A DNA stretch of 48,592 nucleotides from assembly GCA_934317185.1 (NCBI GenBank), contig CAKREJ010000003.1:1-48592 (forward strand), read 5' to 3'. A program made the translations under genes and the position numbers. Shown here one piece after another: positions 1 through 9,499 of this stretch. The stretch is from an uncultured Anaerobutyricum sp. GTDB lineage: Bacteria > Bacillota > Clostridia > Lachnospirales > Lachnospiraceae. Positions within the stretch are counted from its first letter, which is position 1; every line of letters starts with the position of its first letter. The notes beneath the pieces were generated by a model, which saw only the letters and a program-made list of their open reading frames with translations, had not been told where the DNA came from and did not search any database.

Positions 1-18
1 ATTTTCGCTCACTTTTTG

Positions 19-47
19 TTGACAAGACTTTTTTTTTGGGGTATCAT
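19..47 (+). promoter_or_regulatory. Sigma-A promoter of ybjQ
   Basis: TTGACA (19-24) and TATCAT (42-47) are separated by 17 bp, close to the sigma-70/sigma-A consensus. A perfect inverted repeat, TCATGTT-GAT-AACATGA (44-60), overlaps the -10 box and the expected transcription start, so a repressor could act here. The ybjQ ribosome site follows at 94-101. Confidence 0.75.
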
Positions 48-105
48 GTTGATAACATGAGATTATAATAGGTTGAGTGTCGCTACTCGCAATGGAGGTG
101 GAGCT

Positions 106-417
106 ATGTTATTAGTTACTACAGAACGGATTGCAGGAAGAGAAATCGAGCCGTTAGGTATTGTGGAAGGTTCTTCTATTCAGACAGTTCATGCAGGTAA
201 GGATATCATGAATAGTTTAAAAACACTGGTAGGTGGAGAACTTACTTCATACACGGAGATGATGGAAAAAGCCAGAAAGCTTGCAACAGATAAGATGGTA
301 AGGAAGGCAGAGCAGATGGGAGCGGATGCAGTTGTCTGTATACGTTATTCCTCCAGCGAAGTAATGCAGGGGGCTGCTGAGGTTTTAGTATATGGTACAG
401 CAGTCAGACTGATTTGA
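106..417 (+). CDS. ybjQ: YbjQ family protein (UPF0145)
   Basis: Small protein of 103 residues, the usual length of the YbjQ/UPF0145 family, which is described as a putative heavy-metal-binding, pentamer-forming fold. Family signs are the opening MLLVTTERIAGREI, the conserved TSYTEMMEKAR segment, and the closing ADAVVCIRY ... VLVYGTAV strand. I place the start at the ATG at 106 because GGAGGTGG lies 5 bp upstream. A longer reading from a TTG at 73 would begin upstream of this ribosome site and is unlikely. The gene has its own promoter and a downstream terminator, so it appears monocistronic. The biochemical role of the family is not settled. Confidence 0.85.
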   Translation: MLLVTTERIAGREIEPLGIVEGSSIQTVHAGKDIMNSLKTLVGGELTSYTEMMEKARKLATDKMVRKAEQMGADAVVCIRYSSSEVMQGAAEVLVYGTAVRLI

Positions 418-463
418 CGTATATAGGGGGATGCCGGATAATTTAGATGAGCTACCCGCAGTC

Positions 464-492
464 GGAGAATTCTGCAGAGCAGGATTCTTTTT
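464..492 (+). terminator. Intrinsic terminator after ybjQ
   Basis: The stem GAATTCTGC (467-475) and GCAGGATTC (479-487) has one G-U pair, a 3-nt loop, and a T-rich run behind it. It separates ybjQ from the sigma factor gene. Confidence 0.65.
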
Positions 493-589
493 CTTCGTCA
501 GTTTTTTGTGAGATTATTTATCAGGAGAACTGGAAGAGAATCAGGGAACAATCAGGAAGTTTAGTTATAATTAGAGTTGGGAGATCAGA

Positions 590-1693
590 ATGGAAGATAT
601 AAGAATAGTCTTTTCGAACATCATGGAGAAGCTTCTCAAGCAGGCACATAAGAATAAGAATGTACTGGAATATAAGGAGATTAACGATGCATTTAAGAAT
701 ATCGAGTTAACTCCTGAGAAGTTTGAGTGGATTCTTGATTATTTTGAAAAACAGGGCGTTGATGTTTTAAATACCAACGAAGAAGATGACGGTGATGATA
801 ATTTTATAGATGACGATACAGAAGAAGTAGAGATCATTGATGATGCTGATATTCTTGAAGGTGTCAGCCTGGAAGATCCGGTTCGTATGTATTTAAAGGA
901 GATTGGTAATATTCCTCTGCTTACAGCAGAAGAAGAAGTATTTTTGGCACAGCGTATCGAAAAAGGGGATGAGCAGGCCAGAAAGCAGCTTATTGAGGCA
1001 AACCTTCGACTTGTTGTAAGTATTGCCAAGAAGTATGTAGGAAGAGGTATGTCCTTCCTTGATCTCATTCAGGAAGGTAATATGGGTCTGATGAAGGCTG
1101 TTGAAAAGTTCGATTATAAGAAGGGGAATAAGTTCAGTACATATTCTACCTGGTGGATTCGTCAGGCAATCACAAGAGGTATCGCAGATACAGCGAAGAC
1201 GATTCGTGTGCCGGTACATATGGTTGAGACAATTAACAAAACGCTTCGTACTTCAAGAATGTTACTTCAGGAACTTGGAAGAGAACCTACCAATGAAGAA
1301 ATTGCAAAGAAGATGAATATGCCGGTTGCAAAGATTGACGAGATTTTGAAGACTTCAAGAGATCCGGTATCATTAGATACACCGATTGGAGAGGAAGAAG
1401 ACAGTCAGTTAGGAGATTTTATTGAAGATGAATCTCTTCTTTCTCCGGTAGACTCTGCATCCTTCTCTATGCTTAAGGAAGAACTGGAAGAAGCGATGGC
1501 ATCTCTTACAGACCGAGAGCGTAATGTTATCAAGCTTCGTTTTGGACTTGATGATGGTAAGACGAGAACACTTGAGGAAGTTGGTAAGGAATTTAACGTA
1601 ACAAGAGAGCGTATCAGACAGATTGAGGCGAAGGCTCTTCGTAAACTTCGTCATCCAAGCAGAAGTAGAAAGCTTAAGGATTTCCTTGAGTAA
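590..1693 (+). CDS. rpoD: Primary RNA polymerase sigma factor (sigma-A/RpoD)
   Basis: Housekeeping sigma factor of 367 residues that directs RNA polymerase to -35/-10 promoters. Residues 1-60 look like a compact region 1.1, followed by an acidic linker (about 62-85). Region 1.2 starts near [11 protein letters not shown], region 2.3/2.4 carries [15 protein letters not shown] (about 183-197), and region 4.2 ends the protein with [19 protein letters not shown]. Length and order match Gram-positive SigA. In many Firmicutes the gene follows dnaG; here ybjQ is upstream behind a terminator, so this copy must have its own promoter. A TATAAT at 566-571 is a candidate -10 box but has no good -35 partner. 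The ribosome site GGGAG is modest. A strong terminator follows. Confidence 0.95.
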   Translation: MEDIRIVFSNIMEKLLKQAHKNKNVLEYKEINDAFKNIELTPEKFEWILDYFEKQGVDVLNTNEEDDGDDNFIDDDTEEVEIIDDADILEGVSLEDPVRMYLKEIGNIPLLTAEEEVFLAQRIEKGDEQARKQLIEANLRLVVSIAKKYVGRGMSFLDLIQEGNMGLMKAVEKFDYKKGNKFSTYSTWWIRQAITRGIADTAKTIRVPVHMVETINKTLRTSRMLLQELGREPTNEEIAKKMNMPVAKIDEILKTSRDPVSLDTPIGEEEDSQLGDFIEDESLLSPVDSASFSMLKEELEEAMASLTDRERNVIKLRFGLDDGKTRTLEEVGKEFNVTRERIRQIEAKALRKLRHPSRSRKLKDFLE

Positions 1694-1728
1694 TTATTAG
1701 TTGCCAAAAGATAAATAATTGATTACAA

Positions 1729-1769
1729 TAATGGGAAGACTAAGGTACTTAGTATTCCCATTTTGTGTT
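1729..1769 (+). terminator. Intrinsic terminator after rpoD
   Basis: The stem pairs AATGGGAA (from 1730) with TTCCCATT (to about 1763) and continues inward as ACTAAG/CTTAGT with one mismatch. A T-rich run (TTTTGTGTTTTT) follows. It lies just before the nadE ribosome site. Confidence 0.8.
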
Positions 1770-1782
1770 TTTGGAGGTTTTT

Positions 1783-3714
1783 ATGAAAGACGGCTTTTTA
1801 AAGGTTGGTGTAGCATCGGTTGATGTGGAAGTGGCCAATCCGATTCATAATAAAGAAAAGGTTATGGAAACAATAAGAAAGGCAGATAAGAATGGCGTAA
1901 AGCTGTTGGTTTTTCCGGAACTTGTATTAACTGCCTATACCTGTAATGATCTTTTTTTACAAAAGACATTGTTAGATGAAGCGAAGAATCAGCTTTATGC
2001 TATTTTAGAGGAAACGAAGGGGCAGGATATGGTCATTGTTCTCGGACTTCCTCTGACAGTGAATCATAAGCTTTATAACTGTGCGGTATTTATGCAGGGA
2101 GGGAAGCTTTTAGGTGTAGTACCAAAGCATTATCTTCCGAATTATTCCGAGTTTTATGAAGCAAGGCATTTTGCTCCGGGAGAAGAAGAGGTAAAGAGGA
2201 TTCGTCTTGGTGGAAAGGATGTACCTTTTGGGATGAATCTTTTATTTTGCTGTGAGAATATGGAGGAGCTGGTAATTGCCTGTGAAATCTGTGAAGATTT
2301 ATGGTCTCCGCTGCCACCGTCAACTCATCATGCATTAGCAGGTGCAACGGTAATATGTAATCCATCTGCCAGTGATGAGACAACAACGAAGGATACCTAT
2401 CGTCGTAATCTTGTATCACAGCAGTCTGCCCGACTGGTATGTGCTTATCTTTACTCTTGTGCCGGAGAAGGAGAATCTACACAAGACCTTGTTTACAGCG
2501 GTCATAATATGATTGCAGAGTATGGCTCTGTTTTAAAAGAATCAAGAAGATTCCAAAACAGTTATATTGAGACAGAGATCGACCTGCAAAGATTAGAAGC
2601 AGATAGAAGAAGAATGACTACTTTTGTGACAGAAGGTGCGGATAAAAACTATGAGAGAGTGTATTTTCGATTAAAAGAAGACAAAACAAAGCTCAGTCGA
2701 AGCTTTGAGCGTACTCCATTTATTCCTTCGAATAAAGCAGACAAAGAAAAGCGATGCGATGAGATTCTTACGATTCAGGCAATGGGGCTTAAAAAGCGTC
2801 TGGCACATACACATTGTCAGTCAGCAGTTGTTGGAATCAGCGGTGGCTTAGATTCTACACTGGCAGTTTTAGTAACGGCAAGAGCATTTGATATGTTAAA
2901 TATTCCAAGAGAGAATATTGTTTGTGTGACGATGCCTTGTTTTGGTACGACAGACAGAACTTATTCGAATGCAGTCACGCTGACGAAGAAGCTTGGTGCA
3001 AGTTTAAGAGAAATTCGTATTAACAAAGCAGTAGAACAGCATTTTTTGGATATCGGTCATAACCCGGAGAATCACGATGTGACGTATGAGAATTCGCAGG
3101 CTCGTGAAAGAACACAGATTTTGATGGATATCGCAAATCAGACAAACGGTATGGTTATCGGAACCGGAGATATGTCAGAGCTGGCACTTGGCTGGGCGAC
3201 TTATAATGGGGATCATATGTCTATGTACGCAGTGAATTGTTCCGTACCAAAAACTTTAGTAAGACATCTGGTGCGTTATTATGCAGATACCTGTGAGGAA
3301 CAGGAGCTAAAAGAGGTTCTTCTTGATATTTTAGATACTCCGGTAAGTCCGGAACTTCTCCCTCCGGTAGATGGTGTGATTTCGCAGAAAACAGAAGATC
3401 TCGTGGGACCTTATGAATTACATGACTTTTTCTTATATTATATGCTTCGTTTTGGATTTCACCCGGAAAAGATTTTCCGTCTGGCTCGTCAGGCATTTGG
3501 AGAGGAATATGATATAGCAACCTGTTATAAATGGCTTCGCACCTTCTGCTGGCGTTTCTTTGCACAGCATTTTAAGAGATCCTGCCTCCCGGATGGACCA
3601 AAGGTTGGATCAATAGCGGTTTCACCGAGAGGAGATTTGAGGATGCCAAGTGATGCAAGCTCGACTGTGTGGATGTATGAGTTGGATGAGTTAAAAGAAA
3701 AATTAGGTCTTTAA
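1783..3714 (+). CDS. nadE: Glutamine-dependent NAD+ synthase
   Basis: Cytosolic enzyme that makes NAD+ from nicotinic acid adenine dinucleotide, ATP and glutamine, the last step of NAD synthesis. It is 643 residues long. The N-terminal half is a nitrilase-type glutaminase with the expected triad: E46 (FPELVLTAY), K115 (VPKHYLP) and C170 (EICEDLW). The C-terminal half is the synthetase with the ATP pyrophosphatase loop SGGLDS at 353-358. ATG 1783 is chosen because GGAGG (1773-1777) is 5 bp upstream; an in-frame GTG at 1765 precedes that site. The gene follows the rpoD terminator and faces a minus-strand gene. Having the glutaminase domain means it can use glutamine rather than free ammonia. 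Confidence 0.95.
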   Translation: MKDGFLKVGVASVDVEVANPIHNKEKVMETIRKADKNGVKLLVFPELVLTAYTCNDLFLQKTLLDEAKNQLYAILEETKGQDMVIVLGLPLTVNHKLYNCAVFMQGGKLLGVVPKHYLPNYSEFYEARHFAPGEEEVKRIRLGGKDVPFGMNLLFCCENMEELVIACEICEDLWSPLPPSTHHALAGATVICNPSASDETTTKDTYRRNLVSQQSARLVCAYLYSCAGEGESTQDLVYSGHNMIAEYGSVLKESRRFQNSYIETEIDLQRLEADRRRMTTFVTEGADKNYERVYFRLKEDKTKLSRSFERTPFIPSNKADKEKRCDEILTIQAMGLKKRLAHTHCQSAVVGISGGLDSTLAVLVTARAFDMLNIPRENIVCVTMPCFGTTDRTYSNAVTLTKKLGASLREIRINKAVEQHFLDIGHNPENHDVTYENSQARERTQILMDIANQTNGMVIGTGDMSELALGWATYNGDHMSMYAVNCSVPKTLVRHLVRYYADTCEEQELKEVLLDILDTPVSPELLPPVDGVISQKTEDLVGPYELHDFFLYYMLRFGFHPEKIFRLARQAFGEEYDIATCYKWLRTFCWRFFAQHFKRSCLPDGPKVGSIAVSPRGDLRMPSDASSTVWMYELDELKEKLGL

Positions 3715-3763
3715 AGCAAAGGAAGATACAGCAACGAAATTTGGACAGAATGGATTTTTCATA

Positions 3764-4192
3764 TCAGGATTTTGCTTTAGAAAGAGCATTTTTAATTGCC
3801 TGTTGTAAAATCAGACCGGTATATTTATTTTCTGTGTTTAATTTTATATCATCAATAGAAGAAATCTTTTCAAGCTGTGAATTGATTTCTTCTAAAGATG
3901 GTTCAAGAAGTGGGTACATGGCACTTACACTGTCAGAAAGATGATTCAGACTTACAGAAGTGATATGGTCTGTGTCAACGGAAACCGCTACGTCTAATGT
4001 AGTATCTCCTAAAGCAATTGTAGAAGTATAGACTCCGGGAGTGTAGATGCCGGCATTCGTTTTAATACTTTTTTCTTCCGGGGCAAACATAAAGATGAGA
4101 AGAAGGATCAATATGATACCCAGACAGACGAATAAAGCTGTATAAATAAGTTCTTTTGCTTTAACGACAACAATTTTTGTTTTTGTACTCAA
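3764..4192 (-). CDS. Small membrane protein, degenerate FMN-binding-like domain
   Basis: Protein of 142 residues. A hydrophobic segment at about 14-36 (LIYTALFVCLGIILILLLIF) suggests one membrane helix with the rest outside. The region from GIYTPGVYTSTI to the C-terminal AIKNALSKAKS has the spacing of an FMN_bind domain (RnfG/NqrC type: GtYtG..., then ...SGAT...Ai..AL). The SGAT-type threonine motif that carries covalent flavin is missing; the equivalent stretch reads LNTENKYTG. The start is TTG at 4192, with GGAAGGA about 9 bp upstream. It is convergent with nadE and divergent from polC. The function is unknown; the FMN_bind likeness is an inference from pattern, not a firm assignment. Confidence 0.65.
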   Translation of the reverse strand: MSTKTKIVVVKAKELIYTALFVCLGIILILLLIFMFAPEEKSIKTNAGIYTPGVYTSTIALGDTTLDVAVSVDTDHITSVSLNHLSDSVSAMYPLLEPSLEEINSQLEKISSIDDIKLNTENKYTGLILQQAIKNALSKAKS

Positions 4193-4386
4193 AGAAAACA
4201 GTCCTTCCGATTCCTATTTATTAAAGTGTATTCTGAAAGTAGAAATATATGATAATGGGATTGAAAAAACACTGTTTCCGTTTTAAATGTATCAGAAAGA
4301 AAGTATAGCTTTAGAGAAAAGAGAACAGCCTGTGCCTGTAAAAACTATGCTATAACTTCTGAAATATAAGAAAGAGGAGGAGAAAA

Positions 4387-7300
4387 ATGCTGGAAGGACA
4401 GACTTTTGTGGAAGTATTTCCGGATTATACAGTTCCAAAGGATTTAAAATATATTTTATCCAATGCTGTTGTTTCAAAGGTTGTAATGCGACAGCAGAAA
4501 AGAGAACTGGTGATTCATTTAAAAAGTGAATATATCCTTTCAAGAAAGCTGCTGAATAAAGTAGCTTATGAAATGAAGAAAGAACTGTTTGGAAAAGCTT
4601 CTTTATTTATTTTGTTTGATGATACGTATGAATTGTCTTCTGCCTATACATTAGATAAGATTATGGATGAATACTGGAACAGTATTTTGTATGAAGTCAA
4701 GAATATGGGGCGTGTAGAATACAGTCTTTTATCAAGTGGAGAATGGGGATTTGAAGGGAATATACTGACGATTCTTTTAGAAGATTCTTTTCTTGCAAGG
4801 GATAAATCACGTAAGATAAAGGAGTATCTGGAAGAATTATTTTTGCATCGTTTCGGCAAAGAAATTCAGGTGGGCTTTGATTTTACTGATGATGCAAAGC
4901 AGGCATTTTACCAGGCAAGAAACCATAAACTGAATTTGGAAGTGGGTATGGTAATGAGCCAGCTTAAGCAGGCAGAGGCAGAAGCAAAAGAGGAAGATGC
5001 CGAAGAAAAACCAAAAGAAGAGAAGAAACAACGGGCATATTCCGGGAATTTCTTTGAGGAACGAGCAAGAAGACAGGAATTTAGTCAGAGAAGACGTTCG
5101 AAAGATCCGGATGTTATTTATGGAAAAGATTGTGATGGAGAGGTTGTTCCGTTAGAGGAAGTCATTGATGAAATTGGCCAGATTGTTGTTCGTGGTCAGA
5201 TTTTAAAACTGGAATTGCGGGAAATACGAAGAGAACGTACAATTGTAAGTTTTCATATTACGGATTTTACAGATACGATTGTCGGTAAGGTTTTTATTGC
5301 AAATGATCAGCTTCCGGAATTTTTGGATTTATTTGAAAAAGGCAAGTTCTATAAAGTTAAGGGAATGCCACGAATGGATACTTTTGAACATGAGCTGACA
5401 CTTTCTTCTATCTCCGGAATAAAACCAATTCCGGATTTTACAGAAAAACGGATGGATAAGAGTCTGGAAAAGCGTGTGGAGCTTCATCTTCATACAGTGA
5501 TGAGTGATCTTGACAGTGTAGTGGATATTAAAAAAGTAATCAATCAGGCCAAAGCATGGGGGCATCCGGCAATGGCAATCACAGATCACGGTGTACTGCA
5601 GGCATTTCCTATCGCAAATCATTGTATAACGATGGATGAACCATTTAAGATTATTTATGGAGTGGAAGGTTATTTTGTCAATGATTTAAAGAAACTTGTC
5701 ACAAATGATAAAGGACAGACGCTTTTGGATGACTATGTTGTATTTGATCTTGAGACAACTGGTTTTAGTCCGCTGCATGATGCGATTATTGAGATTGGTG
5801 CGGTAAAGGTAAGCAATGGAGAAATCAAAGACCATTACAGTGTGTTTGTAAATCCACAGCGTCCGATTCCGCTTCGGATTACAGAGCTTACAAGTATTGA
5901 TGATGCAATGGTGGCAGAGGCCGGAACGATAGAAGAAGTTCTTCCGGAATTTTTAAAATTTTGTGAGGGATGTAGTCTGGTTGCTCATAATGCAGAGTTT
6001 GATGTGAGCTTTATCGAGGAGAATGCACAAAGACAGGGGTATGAGACAGATTTTACAGTTATTGATACGGTACAGATTGCAAGGCTTCTTCTTACGGATC
6101 TGAATCGTTTCAAGTTAAATACCGTATGTAAACGATTGAATATTAAACAGGAGCATCATCATCGGGCAGTTGATGATGCCAGAGTAACAGCAGAAGTTTT
6201 TGTACGTTTTATCGAAATGCTCGCACAACAGGATGTGAATACATTAAAAGCATTAAATGAAATGGGTGCTGTATCACCGGAGTTGATTAAAAAAGCACCG
6301 GCTTATCATGGAATTATTTTAGTACAGAATGAGAAGGGGCGGGTGAATTTAAACCGACTTGTTTCTGCCTCTCATCTTGAATACTTTAATCGCCGTCCAA
6401 AGATGCCGGAAAGTCTGATTCAAAAATACAGAGAAGGGCTTATTATCGGTTCAGCCTGTGAAGCCGGAGAGTTATTTCAGGCAGTTATTCGTGGAAAGAG
6501 TGAGGAAGAGCTGGCAGAATTAGTCCGATTTTATGATTACCTCGAAATTCAGCCGATCGGGAACAATATGTTTATGCTTGAAAGCGATAAATATGAGGCA
6601 GAAACAATTGAGGACCTGCAAAATTATAACCGTAAGATTATAGAACTTGGTGAGAGATACCATAAGCCGGTAGTAGCGACCTGTGATGTGCATTTTTTGA
6701 ATCCGGAGGATGAACAGTACCGACGTATTCTTATGGCGGGAAAGGGTTTTAATGATGCAGATAATCAGGCACCTTTATATTTCCGGACAACGGAGGAAAT
6801 GTTAGAAGAATTTGCATATTTAGGGGAAGCTAAGGCGAAAGAAGTTGTAATTACAAATACAAATAAAATCGCCGATATGATCGAGAAGATTTCACCGGTA
6901 CATCCGGATAAATGCCCTCCGGTCATTCCAAAGTCTGATGAGACATTAACGAAAATCTGTTATGATAAAGCACATGAGATTTACGGACCAGATCTTCCGG
7001 ATATTGTAGAAGAACGATTACAAAGAGAGTTGAATTCTATTATTTCAAATGGATTTGCGGTAATGTATATTATTGCACAGAAACTGGTATGGGATTCAAA
7101 TGATCATGGATATCTTGTAGGCTCAAGAGGTTCTGTAGGTTCCTCTTTTGTAGCAACAATGGCGGGAATCACAGAGGTAAATCCTTTATCGGCTCATTAT
7201 ATTTGTCCAAAATGTCACTATGTAGATTTTGATTCTGACGCAGTAAAACCATACTCCAAAAAAGGTATGTCCGGATGTGATATGCCGGATAGAGATTGTC

Positions 7301-8832
7301 CACACTGTGGTACCCCGCTTCAAAAAGAGGGACATGATATTCCATTTGAGACGTTTCTCGGATTTAAAGGAAATAAGGAGCCGGATATTGATTTGAATTT
7401 CTCGGGAGAATATCAGTCTAAAGCACATAAATATGTTGAGGTTATTTTTGGAGAGGGGAAGGCTTTTCGTGCAGGAACGATCGGTACTCTTGCAGAAAAG
7501 ACAGCTTATGGATATGTATATAAGTATTTCGAAGAAAGAGATATTCATAAGCGAAGGTGTGAAATGGAACGTTTGGCAGAAGGCTGTACCGGAGTAAAGA
7601 GAACGACCGGCCAGCATCCGGGAGGGATTATTGTAGTGCCGCATGAATATGAGATTTATGATTTTACGGCAATTCAGCATCCGGCTAATGATGTAAATAC
7701 GGATATTATCACCACGCATTTTGAGTATCATTCGATCGATCATAACTTATTAAAACTTGATATTCTCGGGCATGATGATCCAACTATGATTCGAAGGCTG
7801 GAAGATTTGACCGGGATGGATGCAACAACGATTCCGTTAGATGATCCGGAAGTTATGTCATTATTTCACAGTACAGAAATATTAGGAATCACACCTGAAG
7901 ATATCGGCGGAATTGAAATGGGATCACTTGGTGTACCGGAATTTGGTACAGAATTCGTTATGCAGATGTTAAAGGATACGAATCCAAAGTGTTTCTCAGA
8001 TCTTGTGCGTATTTCCGGTTTGTCTCATGGAACAGATGTATGGCTCGGAAATGCCCAGACATTAATTGAAGAAGGTAAGGCCGAAATTTCTACGGCTATC
8101 TGTTGTCGAGACGATATTATGACGTACCTTATCAATATGGGATTAGATAAAGAACAGTCCTTTACCATTATGGAATCTGTTCGTAAAGGAAAGGGATTAA
8201 AACCGGAATGGGAAGAAGAGATGACAGCTCACGGAGTTCCGGACTGGTATATATGGTCGTGTAAAAAGATTAAATATATGTTCCCGAAGGCACATGCCGC
8301 TGCGTATGTTATGATGGGATGGCGTGTGGCATGGTTTAAGGTACATAAGCCACTGGCTTATTATGCGGCCTATTTTGGTATTCGTGCTTCTGCATTTTCT
8401 TATGAAATTATGTGCAGAGGAAGGGAGCGTTTAGATGCAGCACTTACGGAGCTGTTAAAAACACCAAAAGACCAGCAGACGAAAAAAGATCAGGATACGA
8501 TTCGAGATGGAAGAATCGCACAGGAAATGTATGCAAGAGGCTTTGAGTTCATGCCGATTGATATTTATAAGGCAAAAGCAAGGGAATGCCAGATTATTGA
8601 TGGTAAGATCATGCCCCCTCTTTCAAGCGTAGAAGGACTTGGAGATAAAGCGTGTGAGCAGGTGGAGGAAGCGGCAAAACATGGTCCGTTTACCTCGCTT
8701 GAAAATTTTCGAAATCAGGCAAAGGTTAGTAAGACGAATGTTGATAAAATGGCAGAGCTTGGAATTCTTAACGGTCTTCCGGATACAGATCAGCTTACTT
8801 TTGATTTCTTTTTGGAACAGGCACAGGTATAA
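4387..8832 (+). CDS. polC: DNA polymerase III, PolC-type alpha subunit
   Basis: Replicative DNA polymerase of Gram-positive bacteria, 1481 residues, with a built-in proofreading exonuclease. Domains in order: N-terminal domain, a charged linker (about 195-240), an OB fold near 275-330, a PHP domain beginning VELHLHTVMSD (H367), the DnaQ-like exonuclease inserted in PHP (DLETTG from D454), a zinc finger with CPKC (940-943) and CPHC (971-974), and palm residues D1000 and D1002 in PDIDLNFSGEY. The insertion order PHP-exo-PHP is diagnostic of PolC rather than DnaE. The ribosome site GAGGAGG is strong. A possible extended -10 (TGCTATAAC, 4349-4357) lies just upstream. An antisense open frame of 185 codons (7186-7743) is a shadow. 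Confidence 0.97.
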   Translation: MLEGQTFVEVFPDYTVPKDLKYILSNAVVSKVVMRQQKRELVIHLKSEYILSRKLLNKVAYEMKKELFGKASLFILFDDTYELSSAYTLDKIMDEYWNSILYEVKNMGRVEYSLLSSGEWGFEGNILTILLEDSFLARDKSRKIKEYLEELFLHRFGKEIQVGFDFTDDAKQAFYQARNHKLNLEVGMVMSQLKQAEAEAKEEDAEEKPKEEKKQRAYSGNFFEERARRQEFSQRRRSKDPDVIYGKDCDGEVVPLEEVIDEIGQIVVRGQILKLELREIRRERTIVSFHITDFTDTIVGKVFIANDQLPEFLDLFEKGKFYKVKGMPRMDTFEHELTLSSISGIKPIPDFTEKRMDKSLEKRVELHLHTVMSDLDSVVDIKKVINQAKAWGHPAMAITDHGVLQAFPIANHCITMDEPFKIIYGVEGYFVNDLKKLVTNDKGQTLLDDYVVFDLETTGFSPLHDAIIEIGAVKVSNGEIKDHYSVFVNPQRPIPLRITELTSIDDAMVAEAGTIEEVLPEFLKFCEGCSLVAHNAEFDVSFIEENAQRQGYETDFTVIDTVQIARLLLTDLNRFKLNTVCKRLNIKQEHHHRAVDDARVTAEVFVRFIEMLAQQDVNTLKALNEMGAVSPELIKKAPAYHGIILVQNEKGRVNLNRLVSASHLEYFNRRPKMPESLIQKYREGLIIGSACEAGELFQAVIRGKSEEELAELVRFYDYLEIQPIGNNMFMLESDKYEAETIEDLQNYNRKIIELGERYHKPVVATCDVHFLNPEDEQYRRILMAGKGFNDADNQAPLYFRTTEEMLEEFAYLGEAKAKEVVITNTNKIADMIEKISPVHPDKCPPVIPKSDETLTKICYDKAHEIYGPDLPDIVEERLQRELNSIISNGFAVMYIIAQKLVWDSNDHGYLVGSRGSVGSSFVATMAGITEVNPLSAHYICPKCHYVDFDSDAVKPYSKKGMSGCDMPDRDCPHCGTPLQKEGHDIPFETFLGFKGNKEPDIDLNFSGEYQSKAHKYVEVIFGEGKAFRAGTIGTLAEKTAYGYVYKYFEERDIHKRRCEMERLAEGCTGVKRTTGQHPGGIIVVPHEYEIYDFTAIQHPANDVNTDIITTHFEYHSIDHNLLKLDILGHDDPTMIRRLEDLTGMDATTIPLDDPEVMSLFHSTEILGITPEDIGGIEMGSLGVPEFGTEFVMQMLKDTNPKCFSDLVRISGLSHGTDVWLGNAQTLIEEGKAEISTAICCRDDIMTYLINMGLDKEQSFTIMESVRKGKGLKPEWEEEMTAHGVPDWYIWSCKKIKYMFPKAHAAAYVMMGWRVAWFKVHKPLAYYAAYFGIRASAFSYEIMCRGRERLDAALTELLKTPKDQQTKKDQDTIRDGRIAQEMYARGFEFMPIDIYKAKARECQIIDGKIMPPLSSVEGLGDKACEQVEEAAKHGPFTSLENFRNQAKVSKTNVDKMAELGILNGLPDTDQLTFDFFLEQAQV

Positions 8833-8869
8833 TTATAAAATATAAAAAGGCAGACAGGAGGAAAAAGTG

Positions 8870-9364
8870 ATGAGTTATATTAAAAATGCAAACATTCAGG
8901 GGAATGCATGGGTGGCACAAGGGGCTTGTGTTGTAGGAAATGTTACATTGGGAGATGAGAGTTCTGTGTGGTATAATGCAGTAGTTCGTGGAGATATGGC
9001 ACCGATTATTGTGGGATGTGGCTCTAATATACAGGATGGTACGGTTGTTCATGCAGATGCAGGGTTTCCATGTAAAATAGGGAACGGAACAACGATAGGA
9101 CATAATGCGATCATTCATGGATGTACGATTGGGCATAATACGGTTGTTGGAATGGGTGCGATTGTTATGAATGGGGCGGAAATTGGTTCGGATTGTATTA
9201 TAGGAGCAGGAAGTCTTGTTACGCAGGGAACAGTAGTTCCAGATGGGATGCTGGCATTTGGTTCCCCGGCAAAAGTAATCCGTCCGCTTACAGAAGCGGA
9301 GAAAAAAGAGAATCAGACAAATGGAATTAGTTATATGCTGATGAAAAATATACAAAAAGACTGA
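8870..9364 (+). CDS. Gamma carbonic anhydrase-like hexapeptide protein
   Basis: Protein of 164 residues made of left-handed beta-helix hexapeptide repeats, of the YrdA/PaaY/gamma-carbonic-anhydrase family that forms trimers. Three histidines sit at the zinc-ligand positions: H61 (TVVHAD), H78 and H83 (IGHNAIIHGC). A short C-terminal helix (LTEAEKKENQ) follows, as in the family. Many members have weak or no measurable carbonic anhydrase activity, so the substrate is not certain. I chose ATG 8870 over the adjoining GTG 8867 by spacing from AGGAGG (8856-8861). It lies 37 bp after polC and may be cotranscribed with it. Confidence 0.88.
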   Translation: MSYIKNANIQGNAWVAQGACVVGNVTLGDESSVWYNAVVRGDMAPIIVGCGSNIQDGTVVHADAGFPCKIGNGTTIGHNAIIHGCTIGHNTVVGMGAIVMNGAEIGSDCIIGAGSLVTQGTVVPDGMLAFGSPAKVIRPLTEAEKKENQTNGISYMLMKNIQKD

Positions 9365-9370
9365 AAAAAC

Positions 9371-9400
9371 TTGAAATGTGACTAAAGGATGGATTATAAT
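9371..9400 (+). promoter_or_regulatory. Sigma-A promoter with about 100-nt leader
   Basis: TTGAAA (9371-9376), an 18-bp gap and a perfect TATAAT (9395-9400). The transcript would have a leader of roughly 90 nt before the ATG at 9500. The leader can fold a small stem, AGTCcTGC (9426-9433) with GCAGACT (9441-9447), with one bulged base and TTT after it, which resembles a weak attenuator. Confidence 0.7.
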
Positions 9401-9499
9401 AAGGCGAATATGCTCTTTGATGGGGAGTCCTGCAAGAGACGCAGACTTTTGTGTGATTGTCGGAGAGGGTTAAAATCAGAAAGGAGAACTTTTAATTTT

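Noticed and set aside
7186..7743. Minus-strand 185-codon frame inside polC
   Set aside because: Antisense shadow of the PolC zinc-finger and palm region, with no ribosome site and an implausible composition.
8795..9355. Minus-strand 186-codon frame over the hexapeptide protein
   Set aside because: Cys/His/Asn-rich shadow produced by the repeat structure of the sense gene.
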